Assembly (NCBI GenBank): GCA_016342645.1
Contig: JAEINX010000017.1
Coordinates: forward strand, 1-47,647
Direction: 5' to 3'
Origin: Bacteroidales bacterium
GTDB lineage: Bacteria; Bacteroidota; Bacteroidia; Bacteroidales; JAEINX01
Length of the DNA stretch: 47,647 nt
The notes under the pieces were generated by a model, which was not told the origin of the DNA, did no database searches, and was given only the letters and a program-made list of their open reading frames with translations. The position numbers were made by a program, and so were the translations under genes. Shown here in pieces: positions 7,132-16,371 of this stretch (positions are counted from its first letter, which is position 1; each line of letters starts with the position of its first letter).

Positions 7132-9747
7132 CTAATTAATCACAATCTTCTCAACCTTAGATAAACTCCTTCCTGTAAAGCTTATAAAATAAACTCCTGC
7201 TGGCAAATCTTGTAAGTTAATTTGTTTTGTTGTAAATCCTGTAATTCCTGTGAATTCTACATTGCGATATTCATTTCCGGTTAAATCGAATACTTTGCAT
7301 TGTAAATCTCCTCTTACTTTTTCTAATGAAATATTAAATATTCCATCGGAAGGGTTTGGATAAATTGTTAATGATGAATAATTGATATCATTATCCGATA
7401 TTCCTGTAATAGAAAAGTTTAACATGCTGTATTCTCCATCAATTTCGGGGAAGGTTTCTTCCATATATGCACTTCCGTAAGGATTTATATAAATATAATC
7501 TGCTAAGAGAACTTCTTCTTGTCCATTTTTACTCCAAATTTTAAAAATAGGATAATTACCGTTTTCATATAAATTACTGAAAACCGGAATAGAGTTTTCA
7601 AAAATATTCTCCGAAATTACAATTCCTGCTCCTACAAGTGTTTCTTCATCAAAAACTCCAATTTCATCACCTATATTTAAAGCTCCCTGTTCAAAATAAA
7701 TTGTCCAGACCGGATCATAAGGATTGCCATCAATAACTTTAAAATGTTCAGGTATTGAGGTTTTTAATGCCATAAAATTATCTGATGCTTCAGGATAAAT
7801 AAGCAAATCATCTGCACTCATTTTTACAAGATAACCTTCACCGGGCTGCATATCTCCAATTCCATTTACCCAAATTGGCCCGATTTTTCGGAACATTAAA
7901 CCTGTTGTGTTTCTTACAAAATCCAGGTTATCTAAAACATCTGCAAATGCATCATTTGTGTTTACAGGAAATTCGGGGAGAAAACTGATCATCTGATAAC
8001 CGTTGATCAGGTCAATCGGTGTTTGCGGGTCAATTGCTTCACCGCTGATTGTTAGTTCATCATCGGAATTCATTTTGAATAAATATCCTTCGGTTGTTAC
8101 CCAATTTCCAATTCCATTAACCCACATTGGTCCGATTTTCCTTAACATCAATCCGGCTGTATTTCGAACAAAATCAAGGCTTTCAAGATTTTCAGATAAA
8201 ACACTCATCATATTTTGATTTTCGGGAATAAGCCTCGTTGAAATAAATTGATATCCTTCTTGCAGAAAATAATCCTGAGTTTGGGTTGAAGAAACGTTAA
8301 AATGAACAATAAACCTATCAGGATCATCCTCGGGATTTGCCGTAAAATTATAAATTGGAGTTTCATTTAAATTGATTGTTGTTCCAAGTAAAACATCTTC
8401 CAAAATGATATTTGCTTCTATGAAACTTTCCATTTCGCTTGCTGTTATTGTGTAATTTCCTGATTCAACAATATTGTAAGACAATGGAACTGAAATTCCG
8501 TTATCTAAAAGGATGTTTGGTAAAGTGTTAATTGCCAATCCAAATTCTTCGGAGGTTTTGGAAAAAAGTTGATTAACATTGTTATTCAAAATGAATTTAT
8601 AAGCATCAAATTCGCTATCGAATGATTGAGTTGCATTTTCGTTAAAACAAATTATTGTTTCATCACTGAATACTCCGCCTTCAGCAGATAATCTTAGAAA
8701 GTTAATTTCAGGGTAATTATAACCAGGTTCGGCATGATGAAGCCTTGCTGAATTATCCAAAGAAAATGTTCCTATATTTCCTGGTGAGTCAACTTTTAGG
8801 AAAAAACCTTGTCCACCACGAATATACTGAGTTGCTCCATTTATGTTTGATCCTCCTTTTAAATAAATCGAAAAATCACCAAGGCCACCGTTCAAAGTAT
8901 TATCCCAAAAATAAAAAGCATTGCCGAGATTCGTTAAAGTAACGCCCGGGCTTTCTATGTCAATTAATGAAGGAAATGGATTTCCAACGAGATTAAAGCC
9001 ATCATAATTGGGCGACGAGTTTTCGGTGTATGTTAATCCGGTGATAGTTTTAGTTCCGCTAAAAAGATTTCCTGTATAGTTTATCGTTGTATTTTCCATT
9101 AACGAGGCTGCATATCCTTGCAAGCCGCTTAAAGGTTCATAAGGATCAACAATTGGCTCAAAATTACTAATTGTTTCATTATATTTCCAAAGCATTCCTC
9201 CTGCAAATATTTCTGAAAGAACTCCTTCTGCCTGTGGAGAAACATAATGCCAAACATCTTCTCCACCTGTAAGATATTGCTCGACTGTAAATATTCCGTA
9301 CCCGCTGATTATTCCATTATCAAGCAATGAGCCTGTTCCATTTTCATCTGATTTAATTATGAAGTTTCCATAATTTGTAAACTCATTGTTTAATGTTAAT
9401 TCTATTTCGGGATTAACATTAAAAGTTCCATATAATATTTCAAGGCTTCCGTTACAATTCAGGTTGCCGTTTAATTCAAGTTCGTTTGAATACTTTTCTA
9501 CAAGCATATTATTAAAAGTGTTAGTACCTTCAATGCTTTGGTTATCTGCACCGGAAAATTTAATTGTTCCTTCGCCGAGATCAAGTTCCGAATTATTATT
9601 TTTCCAATCTCCATGAACATTTATATATGATCCTGTACTTACTTTAATAGTTGTATTATCTTTTGTTACCCATTGGGCTTTTGCTTCTTGTAAATTCCAG
9701 CTCAACATCAATAAGAAGATTAGCTGGAGGCTTATTTTCATTTTCAT
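7132..9747 (-). CDS. T9SS-exported surface protein with paired WVNGIG modules
   Basis: 871 residues. A signal peptide (about 1-24, ending AKA-QW) is followed by a stacked-strand region rich in N, G and L (25-150) and a beta-rich middle. Two modules of about 80 residues then follow (roughly 498-580 and 585-660), each with VRNTxGLMxRKIGPxWVNGIG and an EGYLxKM ending. Next is a domain with WTIYFEQGALNIGDEIGVFD (about 685-790), and finally a type A T9SS sorting tail (IYPNPSDGIFNIS to GVYFISFTG, last 75 residues). The same module order recurs in the proteins at 40967 and 45282. It is the last gene of the operon, 4 bp after the S74 fibre gene (TAA-agtt-ATG region). ATG-AAA-ATG offers two starts; the first is used. 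Its function is not known; adhesion or matrix binding is a guess from context. Confidence 0.88.
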   Translation of the reverse strand: MKMKISLQLIFLLMLSWNLQEAKAQWVTKDNTTIKVSTGSYINVHGDWKNNNSELDLGEGTIKFSGADNQSIEGTNTFNNMLVEKYSNELELNGNLNCNGSLEILYGTFNVNPEIELTLNNEFTNYGNFIIKSDENGTGSLLDNGIISGYGIFTVEQYLTGGEDVWHYVSPQAEGVLSEIFAGGMLWKYNETISNFEPIVDPYEPLSGLQGYAASLMENTTINYTGNLFSGTKTITGLTYTENSSPNYDGFNLVGNPFPSLIDIESPGVTLTNLGNAFYFWDNTLNGGLGDFSIYLKGGSNINGATQYIRGGQGFFLKVDSPGNIGTFSLDNSARLHHAEPGYNYPEINFLRLSAEGGVFSDETIICFNENATQSFDSEFDAYKFILNNNVNQLFSKTSEEFGLAINTLPNILLDNGISVPLSYNIVESGNYTITASEMESFIEANIILEDVLLGTTINLNETPIYNFTANPEDDPDRFIVHFNVSSTQTQDYFLQEGYQFISTRLIPENQNMMSVLSENLESLDFVRNTAGLMLRKIGPMWVNGIGNWVTTEGYLFKMNSDDELTISGEAIDPQTPIDLINGYQMISFLPEFPVNTNDAFADVLDNLDFVRNTTGLMFRKIGPIWVNGIGDMQPGEGYLVKMSADDLLIYPEASDNFMALKTSIPEHFKVIDGNPYDPVWTIYFEQGALNIGDEIGVFDEETLVGAGIVISENIFENSIPVFSNLYENGNYPIFKIWSKNGQEEVLLADYIYINPYGSAYMEETFPEIDGEYSMLNFSITGISDNDINYSSLTIYPNPSDGIFNISLEKVRGDLQCKVFDLTGNEYRNVEFTGITGFTTKQINLQDLPAGVYFISFTGRSLSKVEKIVIN

Positions 9748-9751
9748 AACT

Positions 9752-11011
9752 TTATTTTTTATTTGTTTCTAATTGTTCAATACGTGCTTTTAATTCTTCA
9801 ATTATTTTCTGCTGCTCCTGAATTGCTTTTACCAGGGGAACTGTAAATTGTGCATAACGCAAACCATAGTAATCGGATTCATTTTGCGGTACATCGATTC
9901 CACTAAACTCAAATCCAAGGTTTTTAGCAGCTTGCTCAACTTCTTGTGCAATAAATCCGCTTTCAATTATTTGAGCTTTTTCATTAGTCTTTTCGTTCTC
10001 ATCTCTATCTAGAAATTCATCAATTGAATTTTTATCAAGTTTGTAAGTTACAGGTCGAAGATTGAGGATAAAATCAAGGCCTGCAACATTTTCTTGAATA
10101 TCTGTTTTAAATCTTCCGTCTGATAAAGTTGTCCAATCCACTTGCCCGCCAATGCTTGACACATTTGAATTTCCAATACGAACCTGATTTGAAGCAGTTA
10201 CAATAGATCCGTTTCCAATTGCGGTTGAGTTTTCAAGGGCTTCGGTTGCTACATCAGCATTATATCCTAAAGCAGTATTATAGCTTCCGGAAACATTTGT
10301 AAGCATTGTATGTTTACCAATTGCGGTATTTCTATTTCCTTCGGTACTATTAACAAGTGAACTCTCACCAAATGCAGAATTACCCTCACCTGTATTTAAA
10401 TAGAGAGAATTCATACCGACTGCAACATTAAAACTTCCACTCGAATTAAAGGGCATAACACCTTGTCCAATAGCGACATTACCATCGCCTACAGTATTAC
10501 CATGTCCTGCAAAAGAACCGATAAATACATTTCTATTAATTGGTAAGTTAGTATTTACTCCGGCACCTTCGCCAATAAATACCGAGTAACCATTGTCCAG
10601 AGCTTCGAGTGTGTTGCCTGAGAATCTCCATTTTTCTATTCCATTAATATATATTCTTATAGTATCTTCATCGTAATTTTGCTCGGTAGTGATATAAGTA
10701 TCATTGTCAGCATCAGAAATTGAATTATTGTTTGCATCATTAATAATCTCCACCCAGTCTGCCAGCATATTATTATAATACCAGAAACTTTCTGTTTCAA
10801 TATCGTAAACCAGTAAACCGCCTTGTGTTGTTCCAATTGCATTACGCTCGGAAGTTGAAACCCTTGGTACCAAAAATCCTTTATCGAAACTCGAAAGGTC
10901 GAGAATAGCTGAGGGATCAGGATCAGCACCTGTTTCATTTATTGCAACCTGTGAGAAGGTTACGCTTGTTAAAACTGCAAGCAAAACTGTTAGTAAAATT
11001 GTTTTTTTCAT
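9752..11011 (-). CDS. Fibre-like surface protein with C-terminal S74 auto-cleavage chaperone domain
   Basis: 419 residues. Signal peptide (1-20), then the N-module shared with two neighbours (QVAINETGADPDPSAILDLS, GFLVPRVS, FWYYNNMLADWVE), short YadA-head-like repeats (about 155-270: NVAVGMNSLYLNT, NTAIGKHTMLTN, NTALGYNADV), and a Peptidase_S74 / intramolecular chaperone domain from about 293. The motif LSDGRFK carries S297 and K302, the dyad used for self-cleavage in endosialidase and tail-fibre chaperones. A coiled coil ends the protein (IQEQQKIIEELKARIEQLE). In known members this domain trimerises a beta-fibre and is then cut off. The gene sits 11 bp after the 915-residue paralogue and 4 bp before the T9SS gene. 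The first 95 bp, including leader bases, are identical to that paralogue. How it crosses the outer membrane is unclear, as no T9SS tail is seen. Confidence 0.9.
   Translation of the reverse strand: MKKTILLTVLLAVLTSVTFSQVAINETGADPDPSAILDLSSFDKGFLVPRVSTSERNAIGTTQGGLLVYDIETESFWYYNNMLADWVEIINDANNNSISDADNDTYITTEQNYDEDTIRIYINGIEKWRFSGNTLEALDNGYSVFIGEGAGVNTNLPINRNVFIGSFAGHGNTVGDGNVAIGQGVMPFNSSGSFNVAVGMNSLYLNTGEGNSAFGESSLVNSTEGNRNTAIGKHTMLTNVSGSYNTALGYNADVATEALENSTAIGNGSIVTASNQVRIGNSNVSSIGGQVDWTTLSDGRFKTDIQENVAGLDFILNLRPVTYKLDKNSIDEFLDRDENEKTNEKAQIIESGFIAQEVEQAAKNLGFEFSGIDVPQNESDYYGLRYAQFTVPLVKAIQEQQKIIEELKARIEQLETNKK
10200..10560 (-). repeat. YadA-head-like repeats in the S74 fibre
   Basis: About six imperfect units of 16-18 codons with the pattern N-x-A-x-G-x-x-x-L-x-x-N-x-x-G. 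This is the shortest of the three repeat tracts in the operon. Confidence 0.6.
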
Positions 11012-11022
11012 TTTTGTAAGTT

Positions 11023-13770
11023 TTAATGTGTAACTTTATCAATTGTATATTCAATCTCAGCTCCATGTAATTGCCCGAAATCCAATTGGTCATGACCAAG
11101 AAATTTAGCTGTAATGTAGTAAAACCTTCCGTTGTTATCAATTGTTGCATAGCTTATGCTTGTGTCATCAAACTTTGAAATGTTAAAATAATTATATAGA
11201 ACATCATAACTTGCCATTATATCAGCAGATATTGACATCTCATCTTTTTTCCATAGCTTAACTTCAATCCACTCACCATCACATCTATAATAAATGCTGA
11301 ACCTGGTGACAATAGCTCCATCAGGCAGGCTGACAGGTGCTTTAATAGTTGATGTACCATTACCATCATCAGAGTCCATAAACCAGTAACCATTATCATT
11401 ATGAACCATTTTATCACCATCCTGGTTTGTAAACAGGCTAAAAGCTGCAGCAGGGATTTTTAAAATACAGGTTTTAGTTGATCCATATTTAAATTCGTCA
11501 GCTGTAATATCATCAGTTGCTACAATGTCATCACCAACTTCAAGATCATCGCTTATAACTGCTTTTCCTATTACTTCAAGTTTTTCACTTGGGGATTGTG
11601 TACCAATTCCAAGTTTTCCATTCACAGCTACAATATTAGATGAAAAATCTCCATAAATCAAAGGTGAAGCTGTGTTAGAATTGTCAATATATAGTTTATC
11701 GCTACCCTCTTCATTATACCCGGCATTACGACCCACAAAAACATTTCCACTACCTAATGCTTTATAACCTGCATAGCTACCAATAGCTGTATTATTATGG
11801 CCTTCAACATTTTTATATAATGCTCTATAACCATGTGCGGTATTTTCTCCACCTGTTTTGTTTAGAAACAGGGAAGACCTACCAAAAGCACTATTATTTA
11901 TACCTGTAGAATCAGAATATAATGCTAAAGTTCCAAAGGCAGAATTAGAAGCTCCATCTGTGATATGATATGCTGATTTAAATCCAAAAGCTGTGTTATC
12001 CATACCTGATGTGTTCATCGTTAAAGCAAAAGCACCCATTGCCGTATTATTATCAGCGTCCACGTTATGTTGCAAAGCATATGCTCCTACCGCGGTATTA
12101 TCCTTGCCTTCAGTATTCTCTATTAAGGACCCTATACCAATAGCTGTGTTTTGATTACCAAGAGTATTTGCATATAATGCTTTTGAGCCAACGGCAGTAT
12201 TTTCAGATCCATGTGTCGATAATGTGCCGCCAAATCCATTACTCATCAAAGCCGAATCACCAATTGCAACAATGTTATGCTGGTATGTACTTCTGAAAAG
12301 AGCTTTTGTACCGAGAGAAGTGTTTGAATATCCTGTTGTATTGTAGTATGATGCTCTATAACCAACAGCCACATTATTAGCTCCCATGGTATTGGCGCTA
12401 AGAGAATTGACACCAAAAGCTGTATTTTTATTACCATTGATATTTCCAGCAAGGGCTTTGTAACCTGTTGCAGTATTACATGTTCCTTCTGTATTTTCTT
12501 TAAGTGATTCTATTCCCAAAGCAGTATTAAAGTTATTTCCATTATCATTTATTCCTGCATCCATGCCAAGAAATATGTTAGAAGCATTAGTTTTTGCATC
12601 CGATAAATCATTGATTGATTCAACTCCCGGAGATACAGTTTCCCATGCTGCCAAACCTTCTTCATCGGAAGTAAGTACTTTTCCAACACCGGGATTGCCA
12701 CCGCTAATTTTAATTGTACCATTGATATCAACCTGGTCAGTTGAGAAATCACCACCAATAAGGGGTGTTGGAGTATCAGTAACATCAATAAAGAGTTTAT
12801 TGTTACTTGTATTTTGCGAACCGGCTGAGACTCCTATAAAAATACAATCGGAAACACTTGGTCCACCAAAAGAACCACGGCCTGCAAAAGCACCAATTGC
12901 AGTATTTCTTATGCCCGTCTCATTATTTTCATTTGCAGATTTCCCAATTGAGGTATTTGCAAAACCTGAGGTAATTGCACGGCCTGACTGATGGCCAATT
13001 CCTGTATTATTATTACCTGTTGTAAATGTGCCGGCCTCGTCACCTAAATAAACAGTGCTGCTAAAGGCTATTCCGTCACTCAGACCGTTAATATCAGAAG
13101 CATAAATCGTTGGGATTTCCCAGCTTGCAATACCCATAGCATCAGAAACCAATACTTTGCCAGATCCCTGATTTCCATCTGTCATCCTGATTGAACCATT
13201 TACATCAAGTTTAGCTGCCGGGCTACTTGTACCGATACCTATTTCTCCAGTTTCATGTTCTATAACAATGTCATCACGGTTGGTTGTTGAACCACTAATG
13301 GAAGCCCAATTTGCTCCGTTACTAAATATTAATGCATTACCGTAATAATTATCATCATGGATCTTTACAATGTTTTCCCAATAACTTCCAACAACCTCAA
13401 AAGGTACGTCAGGCGAACTTGTTCCAATACCCACATTTCCTGAAACGGAACTATACATATTATCACCTACAACAATCCAGTCGCTGTCAGCACCGCCACC
13501 TGACATTTCAACCCAATTGGCCAGCATATTATTATAATACCAGAAACTTTCGGTATCAATGTCATAAACTAATAAACCGCTTTGAGTTGTGGCTATTGCA
13601 TTACGCTCGGCGCTTGAAACCCTTGGTACCAAAAATCCTTTATCGGTACTTGATAGGTCGAGAATGGCTGATGGATCGGGATCAGCACCTGTTTCATTTA
13701 TTGCAACCTGTGAGAAGGTTACGCTTGTTAAAACTGCAAGCAAAACTGTTAGTAAAATTGTTTTTTTCAT
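11023..13770 (-). CDS. Long fibre-like surface protein with about 15 YadA-head-like repeats
   Basis: 915 residues. Signal peptide and N-module (1-88) are nearly identical to the genes at 9752 and 16372. Residues 89-200 are shared with the 738-residue paralogue (DNMYSSVSGNVGIGTSS, YWENIVKIHD, IEHETGEIGIG). A tract of about 15 units of 17 residues follows (about 410-690; NTAxGxxALxxNTxGxx), interrupted by one longer unit (AIGDSALMSNG...THGSE) also present in the paralogue. The C-terminus (about 760-915; ILKIPAAAFSLF, GYWFMDSDDGNG, YYRCDGEWIEVKLWKKD) is a separate beta-rich domain that I do not recognise; it has no S74 or T9SS signature. A trimeric beta-helical stalk with a binding tip is a reasonable model. 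It starts 50 bp after the propeller gene and is in the same transcription unit. Confidence 0.88.
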   Translation of the reverse strand: MKKTILLTVLLAVLTSVTFSQVAINETGADPDPSAILDLSSTDKGFLVPRVSSAERNAIATTQSGLLVYDIDTESFWYYNNMLANWVEMSGGGADSDWIVVGDNMYSSVSGNVGIGTSSPDVPFEVVGSYWENIVKIHDDNYYGNALIFSNGANWASISGSTTNRDDIVIEHETGEIGIGTSSPAAKLDVNGSIRMTDGNQGSGKVLVSDAMGIASWEIPTIYASDINGLSDGIAFSSTVYLGDEAGTFTTGNNNTGIGHQSGRAITSGFANTSIGKSANENNETGIRNTAIGAFAGRGSFGGPSVSDCIFIGVSAGSQNTSNNKLFIDVTDTPTPLIGGDFSTDQVDINGTIKISGGNPGVGKVLTSDEEGLAAWETVSPGVESINDLSDAKTNASNIFLGMDAGINDNGNNFNTALGIESLKENTEGTCNTATGYKALAGNINGNKNTAFGVNSLSANTMGANNVAVGYRASYYNTTGYSNTSLGTKALFRSTYQHNIVAIGDSALMSNGFGGTLSTHGSENTAVGSKALYANTLGNQNTAIGIGSLIENTEGKDNTAVGAYALQHNVDADNNTAMGAFALTMNTSGMDNTAFGFKSAYHITDGASNSAFGTLALYSDSTGINNSAFGRSSLFLNKTGGENTAHGYRALYKNVEGHNNTAIGSYAGYKALGSGNVFVGRNAGYNEEGSDKLYIDNSNTASPLIYGDFSSNIVAVNGKLGIGTQSPSEKLEVIGKAVISDDLEVGDDIVATDDITADEFKYGSTKTCILKIPAAAFSLFTNQDGDKMVHNDNGYWFMDSDDGNGTSTIKAPVSLPDGAIVTRFSIYYRCDGEWIEVKLWKKDEMSISADIMASYDVLYNYFNISKFDDTSISYATIDNNGRFYYITAKFLGHDQLDFGQLHGAEIEYTIDKVTH
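11730..12535 (-). repeat. 51-bp-period tandem repeat coding a YadA-head-like stalk
   Basis: About 15 units of 17 codons with consensus N-T-A-x-G-x-x-A-L-x-x-N-T-x-G-x-x. The units have diverged in DNA sequence but keep length, except for one longer unit near the middle. Tracts like this can gain or lose units by recombination with each other or with the tract at 16805-17410. Confidence 0.8.
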
Positions 13771-13820
13771 TTTAGTAGTTTTTAATTAACATTAATAAAA
13801 ATATAATTATTATTTGCTGT

Positions 13821-16370
13821 CTATCTATCTATTCCACATTCACCTATTTGAACATTTAACTTATTTCCCTGTTCTGCAACAAATCCGGGCCTCAGGTCGA
13901 TAAATTCTCCTGCCTGATAATATACATCGGTTCCTGCTCCCCCAACAATATGCCGTGTAGAAATTATGGAGTCTTGAGCTGTATAAACCTGAATTCCCGT
14001 AAACCCTGGAATACTCGGATCAGTTTGGTTTGTCAGATGATAACTTACAGGACAATCGGAACCAAAAGTAGAAACCCAAAGGCCTCTGCCATAAGTTGCA
14101 GCATAAATCAAGTTATCTTTAGAATTTATTTCCAATTCATGAACCATTACAGCCGGAAGCCCTGTGCTAAAATAGCTCCAATATTCTTCTCCGTTTTCCC
14201 TATTGAAAACGCCTATGTCGGTACCAATAAACATTGAGTTAGGAACTTCAGGATCAAGGGCAATGCAACTAACGGGTATATTTTCCAGGTTATAGCTTAC
14301 GTTTACCCAGTTATCGCCACTGTTCCAGCTTTCAAAAACTTTATTACCATCATCATAACCTCCAAGAGTTACAACAAAATGCGTTTCATTGGTTGGATCA
14401 ATCACTACATCTGTTATTGAATAAATATCTAATGGCAACCCACCTCCAATGTTTGTCCATGTATTTTGCCCTGTGAATAATGTAGTTGTAATCCATAAAT
14501 CATCAACCGAAAATGGTTCTATGTTTCCCCGGCTTGCAGCAAGCATAAGATTTTCATTTGTGGGAGAAATATCCATGGCTTTAACAAACTGGAGATCGTT
14601 CATAGGGATGACTTTATTAAAATCAAAACTTCCATCTAAGTAAAAAATAAGGATTTCACCTGCTTTGGCTGAAATAAGGCGGTCATTTGATACAGGCCTA
14701 AGGAGCAAAGGATTATTAAATAATTTATTGTGTGTATTGGTAATAATAGCATCAAAAGTAACTCCTCCGTCATTTGAAACCTCAATTATTCCATTTTGTC
14801 TCGAAGTAAATATATGATCAGGATTATCCGGCATGATAATACATTCGAGCCCGTCAGCTCCTCTAACATGTTCTACATTGGTACTTCCCGAATATTTGTT
14901 AACTCCATTATCCTGAGTTCCCATATAAACAAGATTAGTATTTGAGGTAGTAATCCCTATTTTATGGGGTTGCATAATTCCTAATCCAAAAGAAATATCT
15001 GACCAGCTTGTCCCCATATCGGTTGATTTAAACAAACCACCATCGCATCCGGAATATAAATCGTTTCCATTAAATATTAATTCATGAATATCGGCATGTA
15101 CATAGGCGAGTGTATCCCAATCGTCTCGCCACTGAGTTATTGCTGACCATTGATGTCCACGATAATCAGATTTCCAGATGTTGATTCCTCCAACGAAAAC
15201 CACATTCTCATCAGTTGGTGACACCTCAATTGCAAGATCATAACTTGCCTGAGTAGAATTACCAAATCCAAAAACATTAGAGGATAAAATATTAGGATGA
15301 AACGGCTGATAATAGCTTAACCAGTTTTGACCTCCGTTTTCGCTAAAAAAAACACCCCTGAAGTTATCTTTATCTCCCAATACTGCATACACAATGTGTG
15401 AATTAACAGGAGTTACAGCAAGTTCTATTCTGGTTCTTTCTGTCATATTTCCGGAGAAATTCCTTAATGACACCCAAGTATATCCTCCATCTGATGACCT
15501 GAATATTGAATTTTCAGTTGAAGCAAAAACAGTATCATTATCAACAGGATTAAATTCCACATCGTAAAATTCACCGCTTTCTACTTTTGGCCAAGTAACA
15601 CCGGCATTATTTGTATAATAAATTCCATCACTGCTTGTAGCAATGATATTATTACTATTTGCAGGATCCATTTTCAATTCAGTACCAAAAACAACATCAT
15701 CCCTATCGAAAGTTAAACCTGTTTGATTCCATGTAATTCCACCGTCAGTAGATTTCAAAACACCGATGCTTACCAAATCATCAGAATCACCATCGCCGGT
15801 TAAAATATAAACTGTATTAGGATCACTATGACTAACAACAATACCGGATATTGCCAAATTAATCAGATCATCAGTCATACAGGACCAGGTAATTCCCCCG
15901 TCAGTGGTTTTCCATAAACCTCCTCCGGCAGATCCTGCATAAATAATATCAGGATTCGTTGGATGAAAGGCTACCTCATTTATTCTGCCATTTCCGGGAT
16001 TCCACCCGCCCTGATCGGTTTCAGGATAAGGGTCAGGGTTATTTGTCCATGTATCAGGGCCTAATTCTGCCCATGATCCTGAATCAGTTTGTCCGCTTAT
16101 TACCCCTCCTTTTCTTTTCAAATTTTCATAGGCAATAAATGACATAGCACTGTTATTTAATCTTTTGCCATCCTTATCGAGCCTGTATTCAACAAAATTT
16201 TCCCATCTTTTAAATTGCTTATATCCCGTTCCTTTTCCTTTGTCTTTGTTCTTGTAGCGTTTCTCAGTTTCTCGTACAATTTTACCAAAATCTTTATTGT
16301 CAATAGATTGCTGGGCATTACTAAACAAAAACAAGAAAGTTATTATTATAATTAAACTAAGTTGTTTCAT
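13821..16370 (-). CDS. Exported BNR/VPS10-like beta-propeller protein
   Basis: 849 residues. Signal peptide (1-19, ending SNA-QQ), then many Asp-box/BNR blades of the form S-T/x-D-G-G-x-T-W (GGLWKTTDGGITW, VLKSTDGGITW, IFRSSDGGYTW, LFKSTDMGTSW), as in sortilin/VPS10 and sialidase-like propellers. The catalytic Arg triad of sialidases is not evident, so a binding or scaffold role is more likely than glycosidase. The C-terminus (about 775-849) has the DVYYQAGEFIDLRPGFVAEQ pattern of the short three-strand stack found at the C-termini of Bacteroidota exported proteins. It starts 1 bp after the stop of the 738-residue fibre gene (TAA-A-ATG), so the two are almost certainly translated together. 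The function is inferred only from the fold. Confidence 0.85.
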   Translation of the reverse strand: MKQLSLIIIITFLFLFSNAQQSIDNKDFGKIVRETEKRYKNKDKGKGTGYKQFKRWENFVEYRLDKDGKRLNNSAMSFIAYENLKRKGGVISGQTDSGSWAELGPDTWTNNPDPYPETDQGGWNPGNGRINEVAFHPTNPDIIYAGSAGGGLWKTTDGGITWSCMTDDLINLAISGIVVSHSDPNTVYILTGDGDSDDLVSIGVLKSTDGGITWNQTGLTFDRDDVVFGTELKMDPANSNNIIATSSDGIYYTNNAGVTWPKVESGEFYDVEFNPVDNDTVFASTENSIFRSSDGGYTWVSLRNFSGNMTERTRIELAVTPVNSHIVYAVLGDKDNFRGVFFSENGGQNWLSYYQPFHPNILSSNVFGFGNSTQASYDLAIEVSPTDENVVFVGGINIWKSDYRGHQWSAITQWRDDWDTLAYVHADIHELIFNGNDLYSGCDGGLFKSTDMGTSWSDISFGLGIMQPHKIGITTSNTNLVYMGTQDNGVNKYSGSTNVEHVRGADGLECIIMPDNPDHIFTSRQNGIIEVSNDGGVTFDAIITNTHNKLFNNPLLLRPVSNDRLISAKAGEILIFYLDGSFDFNKVIPMNDLQFVKAMDISPTNENLMLAASRGNIEPFSVDDLWITTTLFTGQNTWTNIGGGLPLDIYSITDVVIDPTNETHFVVTLGGYDDGNKVFESWNSGDNWVNVSYNLENIPVSCIALDPEVPNSMFIGTDIGVFNRENGEEYWSYFSTGLPAVMVHELEINSKDNLIYAATYGRGLWVSTFGSDCPVSYHLTNQTDPSIPGFTGIQVYTAQDSIISTRHIVGGAGTDVYYQAGEFIDLRPGFVAEQGNKLNVQIGECGIDR

Positions 16371-16371
16371 T

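Noticed and set aside
9752-11011. Prophage tail-fibre locus because of the S74 domain
   Set aside because: No other phage gene is nearby, all neighbours have signal peptides, and the N-module is shared with cellular surface proteins.
11730-12535. Regular ~51-bp periodicity suggesting a repeat array such as CRISPR
   Set aside because: The repeats are in frame, diverged in DNA but kept in protein pattern, and have no separate spacers; they encode a stalk.
12563-13775. Plus-strand frames of 142 and 147 codons opposite the 915-residue fibre gene
   Set aside because: They arise from the repetitive coding strand of a clear gene, have no promoter and no recognisable protein pattern.
13821-16370. 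Sialidase activity for the BNR protein
   Set aside because: Asp-box blades alone do not show activity; the Arg triad and catalytic residues could not be found, so only the fold is claimed.
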